Counted from the stretch's first letter, positions 1 through 8,932 are shown. The stretch is DNA of 64,000 nucleotides from Streptomyces cadmiisoli (GCF_003261055.1 NZ_CP030073.1:186001-250000), one strand, 5' to 3'. The notes: generated from the sequence alone by a model not told the origin. Numbers and translations are program-made.

Positions 1-322
1 CGTGCCGGGGGCCGTGGCACCCGTGCGGACCAGGTCCGGCTTCGAGCTGCCGACCGGAACGCCGTGCGTGGGCTGCCGCCAGGGCAACACCTTCTACCCG
101 GCCTTCGCCCTGACCAGCGGCGCGGGCGCACCCCAGACCATGTTCGGCGCCATCGCCCCGGTCAACCTCACCGATCCCTTCGTGACCCCGTCCTGCCCGC
201 CGCCCGCCTGCGGTTTCAAGTTGTTCGACGAGCAGGGCGACGAACTCAGCTACAACGTCGAGTTCAGGCACCGCGGCGACCTTGGCGTCACGCCGGAACA
301 CGAGCCCTGGAGCCGGCGATGA
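1..322 (+). CDS. C-terminal end of an unrecognised protein (partial)
   Basis: The frame is open from the window edge to a TGA at 320-322, so this is the 3' end of a gene that begins outside. The visible residues include Cys-rich turns (PCVGC and a later CPPPAC) and end in a charged tail. No family was recognised. It lies 29 nt upstream of a lipoprotein gene on the same strand, so the two may be cotranscribed. The apparent GTG at position 2 is probably internal. Confidence 0.5.
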   Translation, partial: VPGAVAPVRTRSGFELPTGTPCVGCRQGNTFYPAFALTSGAGAPQTMFGAIAPVNLTDPFVTPSCPPPACGFKLFDEQGDELSYNVEFRHRGDLGVTPEHEPWSRR

Positions 323-351
323 CGCACCGCACACCCAAGGAGATCAACGCG

Positions 352-945
352 ATGAACACACCCGTGCCGACGCCGCGGCACCGGAAGGGGGCCCTTGCGG
401 CGTTCGCGACCGCGGCGGTGTTCGCTCTCTCCGGATGCGCCGCGTACCAGCTGCCGCCCGAACCGGCCCGGTACACGCTCGAGACGCAGACCAACGGGGT
501 CAAGACCGTCTGGCAGTACACCTCCGCCCAGGTGACCAAGGATGTCGCCCCCGAGCAGCAGCCCTGCACCGGCGAGGTGATCGGCACCAACCACGAGCCC
601 TGCCGCCCCGAGCCGCTGATCTTCCTGCGGTACGACCTCGACCTGGCTTTGGACAAGACCGCGAAGGCCGGGGACACGCACGAAATCACGATCACCGGCT
701 ACTACCAGCAAAGCCTCACCGCCCTGCCCAAGGTGACCACGCTGAAGGCCGAGGCCAGCTTCGACGGCGGCAAGACATGGCACTCCGCCGCCACCAGGGC
801 CCAGGGCAGGAACACTTTCAGCACGAAGATCGAACACCCCAGGCGCGACCGGGCCGCCGACGGCGTCGCACTTCGTATCACCGCGAGCGACAGCGAAGGC
901 AACACCGTGAAGCAGACCCTGCCCACGGCGTACAAACTGCGCTGA
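352..945 (+). CDS. secreted lipoprotein with Ig-like C-terminal region
   Basis: A 197-aa protein starting at ATG 352. The N-terminus is basic (RHRK), followed by an Ala-rich hydrophobic stretch and a lipobox LSGC at residues 26-29, so it should be exported and lipidated on Cys29. The C-terminal half contains FDGGKTWHSA followed by LRITASDSEGNTVKQ. That is the style of the beta-sandwich tail found on many Streptomyces subtilase-type secreted proteins (family knowledge). No catalytic motif is visible. It probably belongs to the same transcription unit as the partial gene ending at 322. Exact role unknown. Confidence 0.75.
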   Translation: MNTPVPTPRHRKGALAAFATAAVFALSGCAAYQLPPEPARYTLETQTNGVKTVWQYTSAQVTKDVAPEQQPCTGEVIGTNHEPCRPEPLIFLRYDLDLALDKTAKAGDTHEITITGYYQQSLTALPKVTTLKAEASFDGGKTWHSAATRAQGRNTFSTKIEHPRRDRAADGVALRITASDSEGNTVKQTLPTAYKLR

Positions 946-1080
946 ACCACGGCCGGATGCTGATCGCCCGGTAGTGCGAGGGCGGCGTACACCGACATCG
1001 CGTCGGCCTACGCCGCCCTCGTCCGTCTCATCGGCCCCGGGCCGGCGTCTGACGAGCACGGGCCGCTCGATGACGTGCCA

Positions 1081-1554
1081 TCAGCGGCCGGGAAACCGCT
1101 CCGTGATCTCCTGGAGGACCCAGCCGTTTCCGTCCGGGTCCGCGAAGGTGGCAAAGGACGAGTAACTGGTGCCCTGCGGGTGTCGGCCCGCCAAGCGCTC
1201 CTGGCCCGGCAGGCGGTGGGTCACGTCTCCGTCCTCATGGCCGTGGAACAGTACCCCTCCCGCGTCGTGGAACACGTCGCTCACGTCGATACCCCGCTCC
1301 CTCAGCTCCCTCTGGGCCGCCTCGATATCGGAGACGATGAGGTACAGGCCCTGCACCGAGCCCGGGGCGGCAGCGGTCATTCCCTCACCGAACATGATCG
1401 AGCACCCGGAGCCCGGGGGCGTGAAGTGCACACCTCGGAAGTCGTCACTGGGGCCCGTGTCCAGGTCCAAGCGCCAGCCCAGGTCTTCGTAGAAGGCTTT
1501 GGCCCGGTCGGTGTCGGAGACGGGCAGCACAATGACTTCGAGCTTCAGGTCCAT
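1081..1554 (-). CDS. VOC (glyoxalase/dioxygenase-fold) family protein
   Basis: A 157-aa protein beginning MDLKLEVIVLPVSD at 1554. The track-length frame runs further upstream, but the VOC fold starts here. Two beta-alpha-beta-beta-beta halves are recognisable: VLPVSDTDRAKAFYEDLGWRL at the N-terminus and FADPDGNGWVLQEI near the C-terminus, the usual last VOC strand with its metal-ligand Glu. VOC proteins include glyoxalases, extradiol dioxygenases and antibiotic-binding resistance proteins; the substrate cannot be told. It diverges from the FAD monooxygenase at 1903, and their shared 348-nt gap holds a palindrome also found before the N-acetyltransferase. A joint detoxification role is therefore plausible. 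Confidence 0.85.
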   Translation of the reverse strand: MDLKLEVIVLPVSDTDRAKAFYEDLGWRLDLDTGPSDDFRGVHFTPPGSGCSIMFGEGMTAAAPGSVQGLYLIVSDIEAAQRELRERGIDVSDVFHDAGGVLFHGHEDGDVTHRLPGQERLAGRHPQGTSYSSFATFADPDGNGWVLQEITERFPGR

Positions 1555-1787
1555 GGCGTTGAGTCCTCGCAGTGAGTGGTGGAACTGTCCGTACCGTGCG
1601 CGTCCCGGGCTCAAACCGACGGGGGTATCCGACGGTGGAACGGAGTGCGGGCGGGACACAGGGCGGATCTGCGACGGGCACGGGTGGCTGACTCGTGCTC
1701 GAAGCGAGCGCGCCTTCACTGCCTGGCGCTTCACCGGCCGAGCCGGCGCAGAGACGCCGCCCGCGCCCGCGACGACCCACCGCCCCA

Positions 1788-1808
1788 TATATTTGATCCG
1801 TCAAGTAA
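1788..1808 (+). promoter_or_regulatory. putative promoter -10 plus palindromic operator (copy 1)
   Basis: TATATT at 1788-1793 runs into TTGATCCGTCAAGTAA at 1793-1808, an imperfect inverted repeat TTGAT-CC-GTCAA. The same arrangement recurs at 3535-3557 before the N-acetyltransferase gene: a -10-like hexamer abutting TTGAC-TG-GTCAAGTAA. Its position between the divergent VOC and monooxygenase genes suggests a binding site for a MarR/TetR-type repressor, which is inference. Confidence 0.5.
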
Positions 1809-1902
1809 TGTAGGCGTGGTGGCGGCATGAACGCTCGGAGGCACACACCGCCCCCTGTCTTCCGGCCGCAAGGGAAGATCCGAACCGGAGAATGAGGATG
1901 CC

Positions 1903-3405
1903 GTGGGTAGCGTGATCGTTGTCGGAGGTGGCCCTTCCGGACTGTGGACGGCTGCTGAACTGCGACTGCGGGGAGTGGACGTCACCGTCATCGAACAGCT
2001 CCCCGAACGCTCTCCGCACAGCAAGGGATTCACCATCCACCCCCGCACCATGGAGGTCTGGGCGTCGCGTGGCATAGCGGACCGCTTCGTCCGGCAGGGC
2101 AAGCGGATCCCCAGCGGCCACTTCGGTCTCCTCGATCAGCGCATGGACTTCAGCAGGCTGGACACCCCCTTCCCGTACACCCTGATGCTGCCGCAGCCCA
2201 AGGTCGAGGAGTTGCTGGAGGAGTACGCGCTCCAGCTGGGTGCGGACATCCGCCGCGGGCACACCTTCACCGGGCTCACGGACAAGCCGCACTCGGTCCT
2301 CGCCCAGGTCCAGGGACCCGACGGCGGATACGCGCTCGAAGCCGACTACCTGGTCGGCTGCGACGGCACCCGCAGCGCGGTCCGTGAGAGCGCGGGTATC
2401 GGGCTCTCCGGAACCGACTCCACCTGGTACGGATGGCTGGCCGACGTCGCTCTCGACGAACCCCCGAACACGATCCCCTTCTCCCATGTCAACGCCAGAG
2501 GCACCTTGATGATCGTGCCGATGTCACCCGGCGTGTACCGCGTGGGCGGTCTCGACCTCGAGGACCGTAGCGCCGAATGGGCCGGCTACACGGTCGAGGA
2601 ACTCCGCGCCAAGACGGCTGCCGTGGCCGGCACCGACTTCGGCCTGCGCGATCCGCAGTGGGTGTCGCGCACCGGCAACGGCGCGAAACTGGCGGACCAC
2701 TACCGCTCGGGCCGTGTCCTGCTCGTCGGGGACGCCGCCCACCGGCACCTCCCGGCCGGCGGCGTGGGCCTGAACCTCGGACTGCAGGACGCGTGGAACC
2801 TAGGCTGGAAACTGGCCGCCACGCTGCGGGGCTGGGCGCCGGCAGGACTTCTGGACAGCTACGAACAGGAGCGCCGTCCCGTGGGCGCGGAACTCCTGGA
2901 GGCGACCGACGCCCAGAGCGTCCTGATGACGGCCTGGACACCCCAGGGCAGGAGCCTGCGTTCCTTCCTGGGCAACGCCATCGAGCGGCAGCCCGAATTC
3001 TCGAGGTACCTGGCCGAAGCTGTCTCGGCGCTGTCGGTGGCCTACCCGCCGGACTCCCCCGACGCCCATCCGCTCGTGGGCCGCAGGACACCTGACCTCC
3101 GACTCCGTGGGGGCACCAGCCTATTGACACAGCTGCGACCGGGCCGTCACGTCCTGCTCGATCTCACGGACGGGCTCGTGGTGAAGGCCACGGATGGTGC
3201 GGTGCCTGGCGAGCGGATGGTCACGCCGTACACCGGCGCGCTCACCGAGGACCGGGCGGACTGGAGCGGCGTACGCGCCGCGCTGGTGCGACCCGACGGC
3301 CATGTGGCCTGGGCCTGCGAGGAGACGGACGACCAGCGTCTGACGGCCGCGGCGAGCACGGCGCTCACCGTGGCGGGGGTGACCGGGCCGGAGCACACCG
3401 CGTAG
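1903..3405 (+). CDS. FAD-dependent aromatic-type monooxygenase (PheA/TfdB class)
   Basis: A 500-aa protein. GTG at 1903 is preceded by GAGGA at 1894-1898, and no in-frame ATG exists nearby. Class A flavoprotein hydroxylase motifs are all present: dinucleotide-binding GGGPSG (residues 8-13), the DG motif in VGCDGTRSAVR (151-161), and GDAAHRHLPAGGVGLN (276-291), which binds the FAD ribityl/pyrophosphate. The C-terminal ~110 residues match the thioredoxin-like tail of this class. It would use NAD(P)H and O2 to hydroxylate an aromatic or antibiotic substrate; rifampicin monooxygenases are close in architecture. The arylamine N-acetyltransferase follows 304 nt downstream behind its own promoter. 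Confidence 0.9.
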   Translation: MGSVIVVGGGPSGLWTAAELRLRGVDVTVIEQLPERSPHSKGFTIHPRTMEVWASRGIADRFVRQGKRIPSGHFGLLDQRMDFSRLDTPFPYTLMLPQPKVEELLEEYALQLGADIRRGHTFTGLTDKPHSVLAQVQGPDGGYALEADYLVGCDGTRSAVRESAGIGLSGTDSTWYGWLADVALDEPPNTIPFSHVNARGTLMIVPMSPGVYRVGGLDLEDRSAEWAGYTVEELRAKTAAVAGTDFGLRDPQWVSRTGNGAKLADHYRSGRVLLVGDAAHRHLPAGGVGLNLGLQDAWNLGWKLAATLRGWAPAGLLDSYEQERRPVGAELLEATDAQSVLMTAWTPQGRSLRSFLGNAIERQPEFSRYLAEAVSALSVAYPPDSPDAHPLVGRRTPDLRLRGGTSLLTQLRPGRHVLLDLTDGLVVKATDGAVPGERMVTPYTGALTEDRADWSGVRAALVRPDGHVAWACEETDDQRLTAAASTALTVAGVTGPEHTA

Positions 3406-3510
3406 TGCCGACCGCACCTTCACGGACGGGTGGCACGGCTGGAGGCGCGCCCCGACCGGCGGCCGCCCGCCGTCGGCCCGTCGGCCCGCGCCGCGGGGAA
3501 CCCGTTGCGG

Positions 3511-3558
3511 TTGATTAGCGAACGACACGGGATCTAGAATGTTGACTGGTCAAGTAAA
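3511..3558 (+). promoter_or_regulatory. promoter with overlapping palindromic operator (copy 2)
   Basis: TTGATT (3511-3516) and TAGAAT (3535-3540) are spaced by 18 nt and form a good sigma-70-type promoter. Immediately downstream, TTGACTGGTCAAGTAAA (3542-3558) contains the perfect inverted repeat TTGAC-TG-GTCAA over the expected transcription start. That position fits a repressor operator. It matches the motif at 1793-1808, linking the VOC/monooxygenase and acetyltransferase genes in one regulon (inference). Confidence 0.6.
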
Positions 3559-3709
3559 TGGCTGAGGGCGAGAAATCGGGGGACGCCCCGGCCACCTGGC
3601 CGCATCACGCCGCCCGGACGGGCCGCCGCCCTCGTGCGAACCGTGGACCTCTGATGCCGCTTGCCGCGCCGCAGCGCCGTGGGTCCGGACAACCAAGGAC
3701 GACAACAAC

Positions 3710-4567
3710 ATGAGCGAACACCGAACCGCCACCGAAACCGTGCCGGACAAGGAGAGTGGGGACCAGCCGAGCCACCTCCACATCGACGAGGCCCGGGTCA
3801 CGAGCTACCTCGAGCGCATCGGTGCCGCGCGTCCCGGCCGGCCGGACGCGGCGCATCTGCGTGACCTGCAGTTCAGGCACGTGCGTACCGTGCCGTTCGA
3901 GAACCTGGGCATCCATGCCGGGGAGCAGATCGCACTCGATGCCCGATCGCTCGTCGACAAGATCGCGCGGGAGCGGCGCGGCGGCATCTGCTACGAGTCG
4001 AACGGTGCCTTCGCCGCGCTGCTGACCACTCTGGGCTACCGGGTCAGCCTGCTGTCCGCGCGGGTCTTCCTGGGCGACGGGTTCGGCCCGCCCTTCGACC
4101 ACCTCGCCCTACGCGTGGATGCGGAGGGCGAGCCCTATCTCGTGGACGTGGGGTTCGGGCGGCAGATCGAGTTCCCGCTCCGCCTGGACGACCGGGCGGA
4201 GCAGCGAGGACCCGGCGGTGTCTATCGCATCGAGGACGGACCCGACGGTGACCTGGACGTCTATCGAGACGGCGTGTTGCAGTACCGCGTCGAACTCCGC
4301 CCGCGGGCGCTCTCCGACTTCACGACAGCCTGCTGGTGGCACAGCAACGCTCCGCAGGCGCACTTCACCCAGAACCTGGTCTGCTCACTGCCCACCGAGA
4401 ACGGCCGGGTCACGATCAGCGGACAGCGCCTGGTGATCACCGACGGCGGGCACAGCAGCGAGGTCGAACTGCCGCAGGAAACCGTCCTGGAAGCCTACCG
4501 GGACCACTTCGGCATCGTCCTGGACCGCATGCCGGAACTGCTGACGGCACGGCTGGCCGGAGTGTAA
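3710..4567 (+). CDS. nat: arylamine N-acetyltransferase
   Basis: A 285-aa cytoplasmic enzyme of the NAT family, which transfers acetyl from acetyl-CoA to arylamines and hydrazines. The catalytic triad is readable: Cys94 in RRGGICYE, His131 in FDHLALRV and Asp146 in YLVDVGFG. The usual VPFENL motif is at 61-66. Length matches bacterial NATs, with a ~20-residue N-terminal extension. Its own promoter and palindrome lie at 3511-3558. RifF-type amide synthases are in this superfamily, but no polyketide genes are visible, so detoxification is more likely. Its TAA stop (4565-4567) is also the target duplication of the following IS element. Confidence 0.93.
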   Translation: MSEHRTATETVPDKESGDQPSHLHIDEARVTSYLERIGAARPGRPDAAHLRDLQFRHVRTVPFENLGIHAGEQIALDARSLVDKIARERRGGICYESNGAFAALLTTLGYRVSLLSARVFLGDGFGPPFDHLALRVDAEGEPYLVDVGFGRQIEFPLRLDDRAEQRGPGGVYRIEDGPDGDLDVYRDGVLQYRVELRPRALSDFTTACWWHSNAPQAHFTQNLVCSLPTENGRVTISGQRLVITDGGHSSEVELPQETVLEAYRDHFGIVLDRMPELLTARLAGV

Positions 4568-5540
4568 GAGCACCCGGCAGTAGGCGTTACTTCAGGCGTT
4601 TGGTAGTGGGGCGACCGTCCCATCGGTAGAGCGGGGTGGCGCGGCGGATGAGCATACGGAGCGTGACGATGGCGGCGGACAGGTAGAGGTAGAAGTCGAC
4701 GACCCGGCTGCGTTTCTCGGTGCAGCGTCGCAGTTTGCCGAAGCCGTTCATCCACGCGTGACTGCGCTCGACCACCCATCTCTTGCCGGCCTGTATGGGA
4801 GCGGGCACGCCCTTGCGGGCGATCTCGCCGGTGAAGCCGAGTTCCGACAATGCGGCCCGGGTCTTGTGGCTGTCGTAGCCACGGTCCAAGTTGACATTGA
4901 CCTGATCTGGCAGGCATCCGACCTGCTCCTTCGCGGCCTCCAAGGTGGGCACGAGCAGCGGTGAGTCGTGCCGGCTGGCCCCGGCTGAGACGATGCCGAG
5001 CGGGATGCCGCGGGCCTCGGTGGCCACCGAGCGCTTGAGGCCCTGCTTGCCCCGGTCCACTGGGGAGCGCCCGGCGGCCTCGCCACCGCAGGGAGCCTTC
5101 GTGATGCAGCCGTCCACGGACAACTCGCTCAACTCAAGGCCGATCATCCGGTCGTACGCCTCAAGCACCAGGGCGTGCAACTGCCCGGCTATTCCGAGTT
5201 GGGCCCAGTAGGCGACTCGTCGTCGGATGGTGCGGTCCGAGCATCCAGGAGTTGCGACACGCTCGTAGCCGGAGCCGTGCACCAGGGCGGCGATTACGTG
5301 GTCGAACACCACGCGGTCCGCGATGCGCGGGTTGTGGCAGCCCAGCGGGTGGCTGTCCACGTGCTCCGGTAACAGCGTCGCGAACTGGTCCCACAGGGGT
5401 TCGAGCAGGCATGATGGCAGGACAGGCACGGGCCCTCCGGTGATCACTGAGCGTAGAGAACTCCATGATCACCATGGCTCGTGCCTGCTCGACTTCCGGG
5501 GTCGCCTTCATCAACGAGACACGCCTACCGCCGGGCGCTC
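4568..5540. mobile_element. intact IS5-family insertion sequence, 973 bp
   Basis: Imperfect terminal inverted repeats bound the element: GAGCACCCGGCAGTAGGCGT at 4568-4587, and the reverse complement of GAGCGCCCGGCGGTAGGCGT at the right end (5521-5540). Both sides are flanked by TAA (4565-4567 and 5541-5543), consistent with a 3-bp target duplication (TNA) as known for some IS5 groups. One full-length transposase fills the interior. The left TAA is the stop codon of the N-acetyltransferase, so the insertion left that protein intact. Confidence 0.85.
4587..5447 (-). CDS. IS5-family transposase (DDE), full length
   Basis: A 286-aa transposase. The DDE catalytic set can be read: Asp in LSVDGCITKAPCGGE, Asp in VNVNLDRGYDS, and Glu in RWVVERSHAWMNGFGKLRRC, the C-terminal signature of IS5-type transposases. 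No frameshift or stop interrupts it, and the terminal repeats and target duplication are intact, so the element may still be active. It reads toward the acetyltransferase gene. Confidence 0.92.
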   Translation of the reverse strand: MITGGPVPVLPSCLLEPLWDQFATLLPEHVDSHPLGCHNPRIADRVVFDHVIAALVHGSGYERVATPGCSDRTIRRRVAYWAQLGIAGQLHALVLEAYDRMIGLELSELSVDGCITKAPCGGEAAGRSPVDRGKQGLKRSVATEARGIPLGIVSAGASRHDSPLLVPTLEAAKEQVGCLPDQVNVNLDRGYDSHKTRAALSELGFTGEIARKGVPAPIQAGKRWVVERSHAWMNGFGKLRRCTEKRSRVVDFYLYLSAAIVTLRMLIRRATPLYRWDGRPTTKRLK

Positions 5541-5704
5541 TAAGTGATCAGCTGGCCATCGAAGGTGCTCACCGACGGCAGCACGACGGTGTCGAGCGGG
5601 TCCACCAGCCAGGAGCGCGCGCGTTCGGCCAGAACGTCCACGAAGGCGCGTTGCGCGACGTCCAGGTCGCCCTCGTCGTACTCGAACCAGGGGATCTCGT
5701 CCAT
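5540..5704 (-). CDS. small acidic hypothetical protein abutting the IS
   Basis: A 54-aa reading frame starting MDEIPWFEYDEGDLDVAQRA at 5704 and ending in TAG formed across the IS5/target-duplication junction (5540-5542). Composition and codon bias look coding, but there is no convincing ribosome binding site. Before the insertion this frame would have continued antisense into the acetyltransferase gene, so its current C-terminus was set by the IS. Function unknown; it could be a gene fragment. Confidence 0.35.
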   Translation of the reverse strand: MDEIPWFEYDEGDLDVAQRAFVDVLAERARSWLVDPLDTVVLPSVSTFDGQLIT

Positions 5705-6134
5705 GAACGCACTGTACGAGCGACACAGAGGTTGTCCAGCAACTGCCGGTCACACGCGAGATGATCTTGGTGTGGCTGGTGAGAACACGAAGCGGGTCGC
5801 GCTCTCGAACAACGGTGGGCTCGCAGAGAGCCTTGCCGCATGACTGACATGGCCACTGCCCAGCGCTCTTTGCCGACGTGGGACCAGGTGGTCGCCTTGC
5901 GAGACTTCGTCCACAGCCGGATTGCGCTCAGACGCCGGCTCGTTGGTTTGGTGGTGGTCACCCGGCGCCGCGTATGAATGAGGGCTCCGTGTGTCGCGCG
6001 CCGAGCGACCCGACCCCGGAGCGAGCGTGAACCGCCGGGGTCGCCTCGCACGGTTGTGCGCTCCTTCGTAAGATCTCGGCGCGAAGCAGTGCCGCAGTGG
6101 CCGAGTGCTCGCCCAAGACCCCTCGGAGAACTCC
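5705..6134. other. no convincing gene
   Basis: This stretch shows only overlapping non-homologous frames. Nothing recognisable was found apart from a GGAGAA ribosome binding site (6124-6129) that serves the lipoprotein gene at 6135. Confidence 0.5.
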
Positions 6135-6944
6135 ATGCGCCGTCCTCTCGTGATCGCCGTTGCCGCCGCGCTGTTGTGCGCCGGCTGCTCCACGGCCGAC
6201 CCCGGTAACCGTGACAAGCCCGCGACTGCGTCACCGTCTTCCACATCGTCGTCCGACCCGCGCTCCGCCGTGCAAGCGGCCGTCGCGGCTCTCCGCGAGA
6301 AGAGCGCCGGCTTCCGCCAAGAGGTCGAACTGGAGGGTGGGGGCCAGGAGTACGGCCTCACCGTCACCGGAGGCTTCGACTTCGCCGCGGACAAGGGCCA
6401 TGTGGCGGTCGACCTCCCCGGTGGCGCCATCGACCACAGCGACCAGGTCTTCGCGGACGGCAAGATCTACATCAGCGGCGCCGAGGGTATCGACGAGGGT
6501 GCCTGGGGCGTCATGCCCCGGGACAAGGCGGAGGCCCACTACCTGCTGCGGGCCCCGCTCAACGATCCCGAGCACGTCCTTGTGCAGATCGCCGCCATGC
6601 GCGAGATCTCCCAGGAGGGCGAGGAAAACGTCCAAGGGGTGCGCGCCGTGCACTACCGCGGCATCCTCGAACACCAAACCGTCACCCTGCGCATGGCCAA
6701 GGACGTGCGCACGAAGATGGACCAGGCCCGCGACATGCTGGGCAGCAACCTCCCGGTCTTCGCCGACGCGTGGGTCGACGGCCGGGGACGGCTGGTACAG
6801 ACCCGCACGAGCGTCAACATGTCGGGTACGCGGGCGACGCTGACCATGGCGCTGTCGGACATTGGTAAGCCGGTCCGCGCGACAGTACCGCGGGCCTCGG
6901 ACACGGTCCCCGTCACGGAGGTCGGCGGCATCCTGAACGGCTGA
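6135..6944 (+). CDS. secreted lipoprotein, LprG/LppX-like fold possible
   Basis: A 269-aa protein starting MRRPLVIAVAAALLCAGCST, with lipobox LCAGC ending at Cys18, then a Ser/Thr/Pro-rich linker. The mature part begins with AVQAAVAALREKSAGFRQEVEL and continues as beta-rich segments. It resembles the Streptomyces LppX/LprAFG-like lipoproteins proposed to bind hydrophobic ligands at the cell surface (family knowledge, not proven here). GGAGAA at 6124-6129 gives good spacing to ATG 6135. It appears to be a single-gene unit. Confidence 0.82.
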   Translation: MRRPLVIAVAAALLCAGCSTADPGNRDKPATASPSSTSSSDPRSAVQAAVAALREKSAGFRQEVELEGGGQEYGLTVTGGFDFAADKGHVAVDLPGGAIDHSDQVFADGKIYISGAEGIDEGAWGVMPRDKAEAHYLLRAPLNDPEHVLVQIAAMREISQEGEENVQGVRAVHYRGILEHQTVTLRMAKDVRTKMDQARDMLGSNLPVFADAWVDGRGRLVQTRTSVNMSGTRATLTMALSDIGKPVRATVPRASDTVPVTEVGGILNG

Positions 6945-7057
6945 GGCGGAGCCGCCGCGCGGGCGGGCGGCCGCCATCGGCCCATGGATGTCTGCTCCTG
7001 GATTTTGCGGGTGCGCCGGCCGAGGCGGTGGGGTCCCGGCCCGGCACGGGGGGCGGG

Positions 7058-7190
7058 TCAGATGAGGGCGCGGCCGATGAACTCGAAGTGGGTGCCGTTC
7101 GGGAGCGGCGAAGGCGGCATCGGCGGGGTCATGCGCTTGCGGTCGCTGATGTGGCCGCGGACGCCAGCCACGCTCGCGCCCCTCCCCGCT
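7058..7190 (-). pseudogene. 3' fragment of an unrecognised gene
   Basis: The minus-strand frame ending with TGA at 7058-7060 reads GTHFEFIGRALI at its end, preceded by RGHISDRKRMTPPMPPSP. Codon bias looks coding, but the frame cannot be followed upstream without a shift, so it is listed as a remnant. No family assigned. Confidence 0.3.
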
Positions 7191-7445
7191 GCGCAGGCCG
7201 CTCAGGCCAGGCCGACATCAACGCCTCCTGCACGGTCACGACACCGCGAGGAACTACAGCTGGCGTTGAAACTCGTCTCTGAGGAGGCGTGGAGCAGGAG
7301 CATCGCTGGTCACGGAGCCGCTGCATGAAGCAGGGCGCGCGACCTGCACCCCGGCTTGCGGCTGGATGTCGGCAGTGGTGGATGCCGCGCGGGTCAAGTG
7401 GGTTCGTGCCATGGTCTGTCGGTTGCCTGGTCTAGGGTCACCCGC

Positions 7446-8099
7446 ATGCTCGAGCCCTCCTATCTGACCGCCGTCCGCGACTCTTACGACACGGTCGCCG
7501 CCGACTACCTCGAACGCGTCCCGCCTCCAGCCGCGATGGACCCGCTCTCCCGCGCGATGCTGGCAGGGTTCGCCGAACTCGTACGGACGGCCGGTCTGGG
7601 GCCGGTCGCGGACCTGGGCTGCGGACCCGGACGCATTACCGCGCACCTGGCCGGGCTGGGAGTGTCCGCCTTCGGCGTCGATCTGTCACCGAAGATGATC
7701 GGACTGGCCCGGCACTCCTACCCGACCCTGCGGTTCACCGAGGGCACGATGACCGCGCTGGACATGAGCAACGACGAGCTCGGCGGCATCCTCGCCTGGT
7801 ACTCCACCCACCACACGCCTCCGCAATGGCTGCCCGATGTGTTCGCAGAGTTCCACCGCACACTCGCGCCCGGCGGCTACCTGCTCTGGGGAGACTACGC
7901 CGGCAACGAACGGCTGCAGCCGACCCACGGCTACGGCCGCCCGGTGTCCTACGAGTCCTACCTCCTGCCACTGAACCGCATGATCGACCTGCTCGAGCAG
8001 GCCGGCCTCGTCGTCATCGCCAGACTCGAACAAGAGCCCGGCGGACGCGTCAACAGACCGCACGCCTGCATCCTCGCCCGCAAGCCCGAAACACCCTGA
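7446..8099 (+). CDS. class I SAM-dependent methyltransferase
   Basis: A 217-aa cytoplasmic protein starting MLEPSYLTAVRDSYDTVAAD. Motif I is VADLGCGPGRITAHL, followed by GVDLSPKMI (motif II, with the acidic residue that binds the SAM ribose) and a LAPGGYLLWGDY motif. This is the Methyltransf_11/25 arrangement. The first 20 residues, with VRDSYDTVAADY, are typical of small Streptomyces methyltransferases of unknown substrate. It stands alone. Confidence 0.9.
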   Translation: MLEPSYLTAVRDSYDTVAADYLERVPPPAAMDPLSRAMLAGFAELVRTAGLGPVADLGCGPGRITAHLAGLGVSAFGVDLSPKMIGLARHSYPTLRFTEGTMTALDMSNDELGGILAWYSTHHTPPQWLPDVFAEFHRTLAPGGYLLWGDYAGNERLQPTHGYGRPVSYESYLLPLNRMIDLLEQAGLVVIARLEQEPGGRVNRPHACILARKPETP

Positions 8100-8236
8100 C
8101 ACGGCACGATCCCGGCGTCAGACCACTCGCCTGGACCACCGACAATCACGAGCGGGGCAGTCAGACCACTGTGCTGTCCCCTACTTGATGACCAGGCGTG
8201 ATGGGGTAGTCCGCGGACTTATAAGCAAGTCGGGGT

Positions 8237-8449
8237 TCACCTGCCGCCCGACTTGATCCATGGCCATTTGACCGCGCAGACCACGACGGGTGCGACGAGC
8301 ATGGCCAGCAGCCACAGGCCCACGCTCACCGGAGAGTAGATGTAGTAGCGCCAATGCTCTGGCAGGGGCGACGGCGCAAGCAGGAGCACGATCAGCGCGG
8401 CCCATGTGACCAGCACGGCTGCTGCCATACGTGCTGCGATCATCTCCAT
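8237..8449 (-). CDS. small two-helix membrane protein
   Basis: Starting at MEMIAARMAAAVLVTW (8449), about 70 residues encode two hydrophobic helices: the first in AAVLVTWAALIVLLLA, the second in VSVGLWLLAMLVAPVVVCAV. They are separated by a short polar loop with HWRYYIY. The frame extends upstream to 8488 but the added residues are polar. No homologous family was recognised. It is probably an inner-membrane protein of unknown function. Confidence 0.5.
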   Translation of the reverse strand: MEMIAARMAAAVLVTWAALIVLLLAPSPLPEHWRYYIYSPVSVGLWLLAMLVAPVVVCAVKWPWIKSGGR

Positions 8450-8752
8450 CGGCCCCCTCGACGGCGCTCGTCTCTTTGGATCGGACAATAGGGCGGGCGA
8501 GATGCTCTCGCTGGGGCTGGTGTGATCATGACGTCCGAGCCGTCCTGATCCGGTGGTAGCGACAGCCCGGAGAGACGTCCGCCCGGGCTGTTCGAGCAGC
8601 AGAGGTTGGTCTCGATTCCGGTCACGTGAGTGTCCGGCTGACGCCTTGAGTCGTCCGGGACTTGATCCCTATCTCCAGAGCGGTGATGCCCGACGCTCTC
8701 GTGACCGCCAGCAACGTCAAGGCTGCCCGCTTGATCGCTCGTCGTACTCAGA

Positions 8753-8932
8753 GACGAGGCACGCGCCGCGATCAAGGCGTGGGAGGCGTACGTCGAGCAG
8801 GAGGTCATTCTGCACAAGGCCGCGCAGAAGGCACTCGCCAAAGAACTCGAGGCGAATCCGGATCTCCCCGTTGCCGTTCTCGCGAAGGTGCCGGAAGTCC
8901 CCTGGGAATCGGCACGCTCTGGAACATCGTAG
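8753..8932 (+). pseudogene. fragment of an Ala/Glu/Lys-rich helical protein
   Basis: About 59 codons read DEARAAIKAWEAYVEQEV, then HKAAQKALAKELEANPD, ending at TAG 8930-8932. Third-position GC is high and the sequence looks like an amphipathic helix. The frame is closed by TGA at 8732-8734 with no start codon in between, so the 5' part is missing or frame-shifted. Function unknown. Confidence 0.4.
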
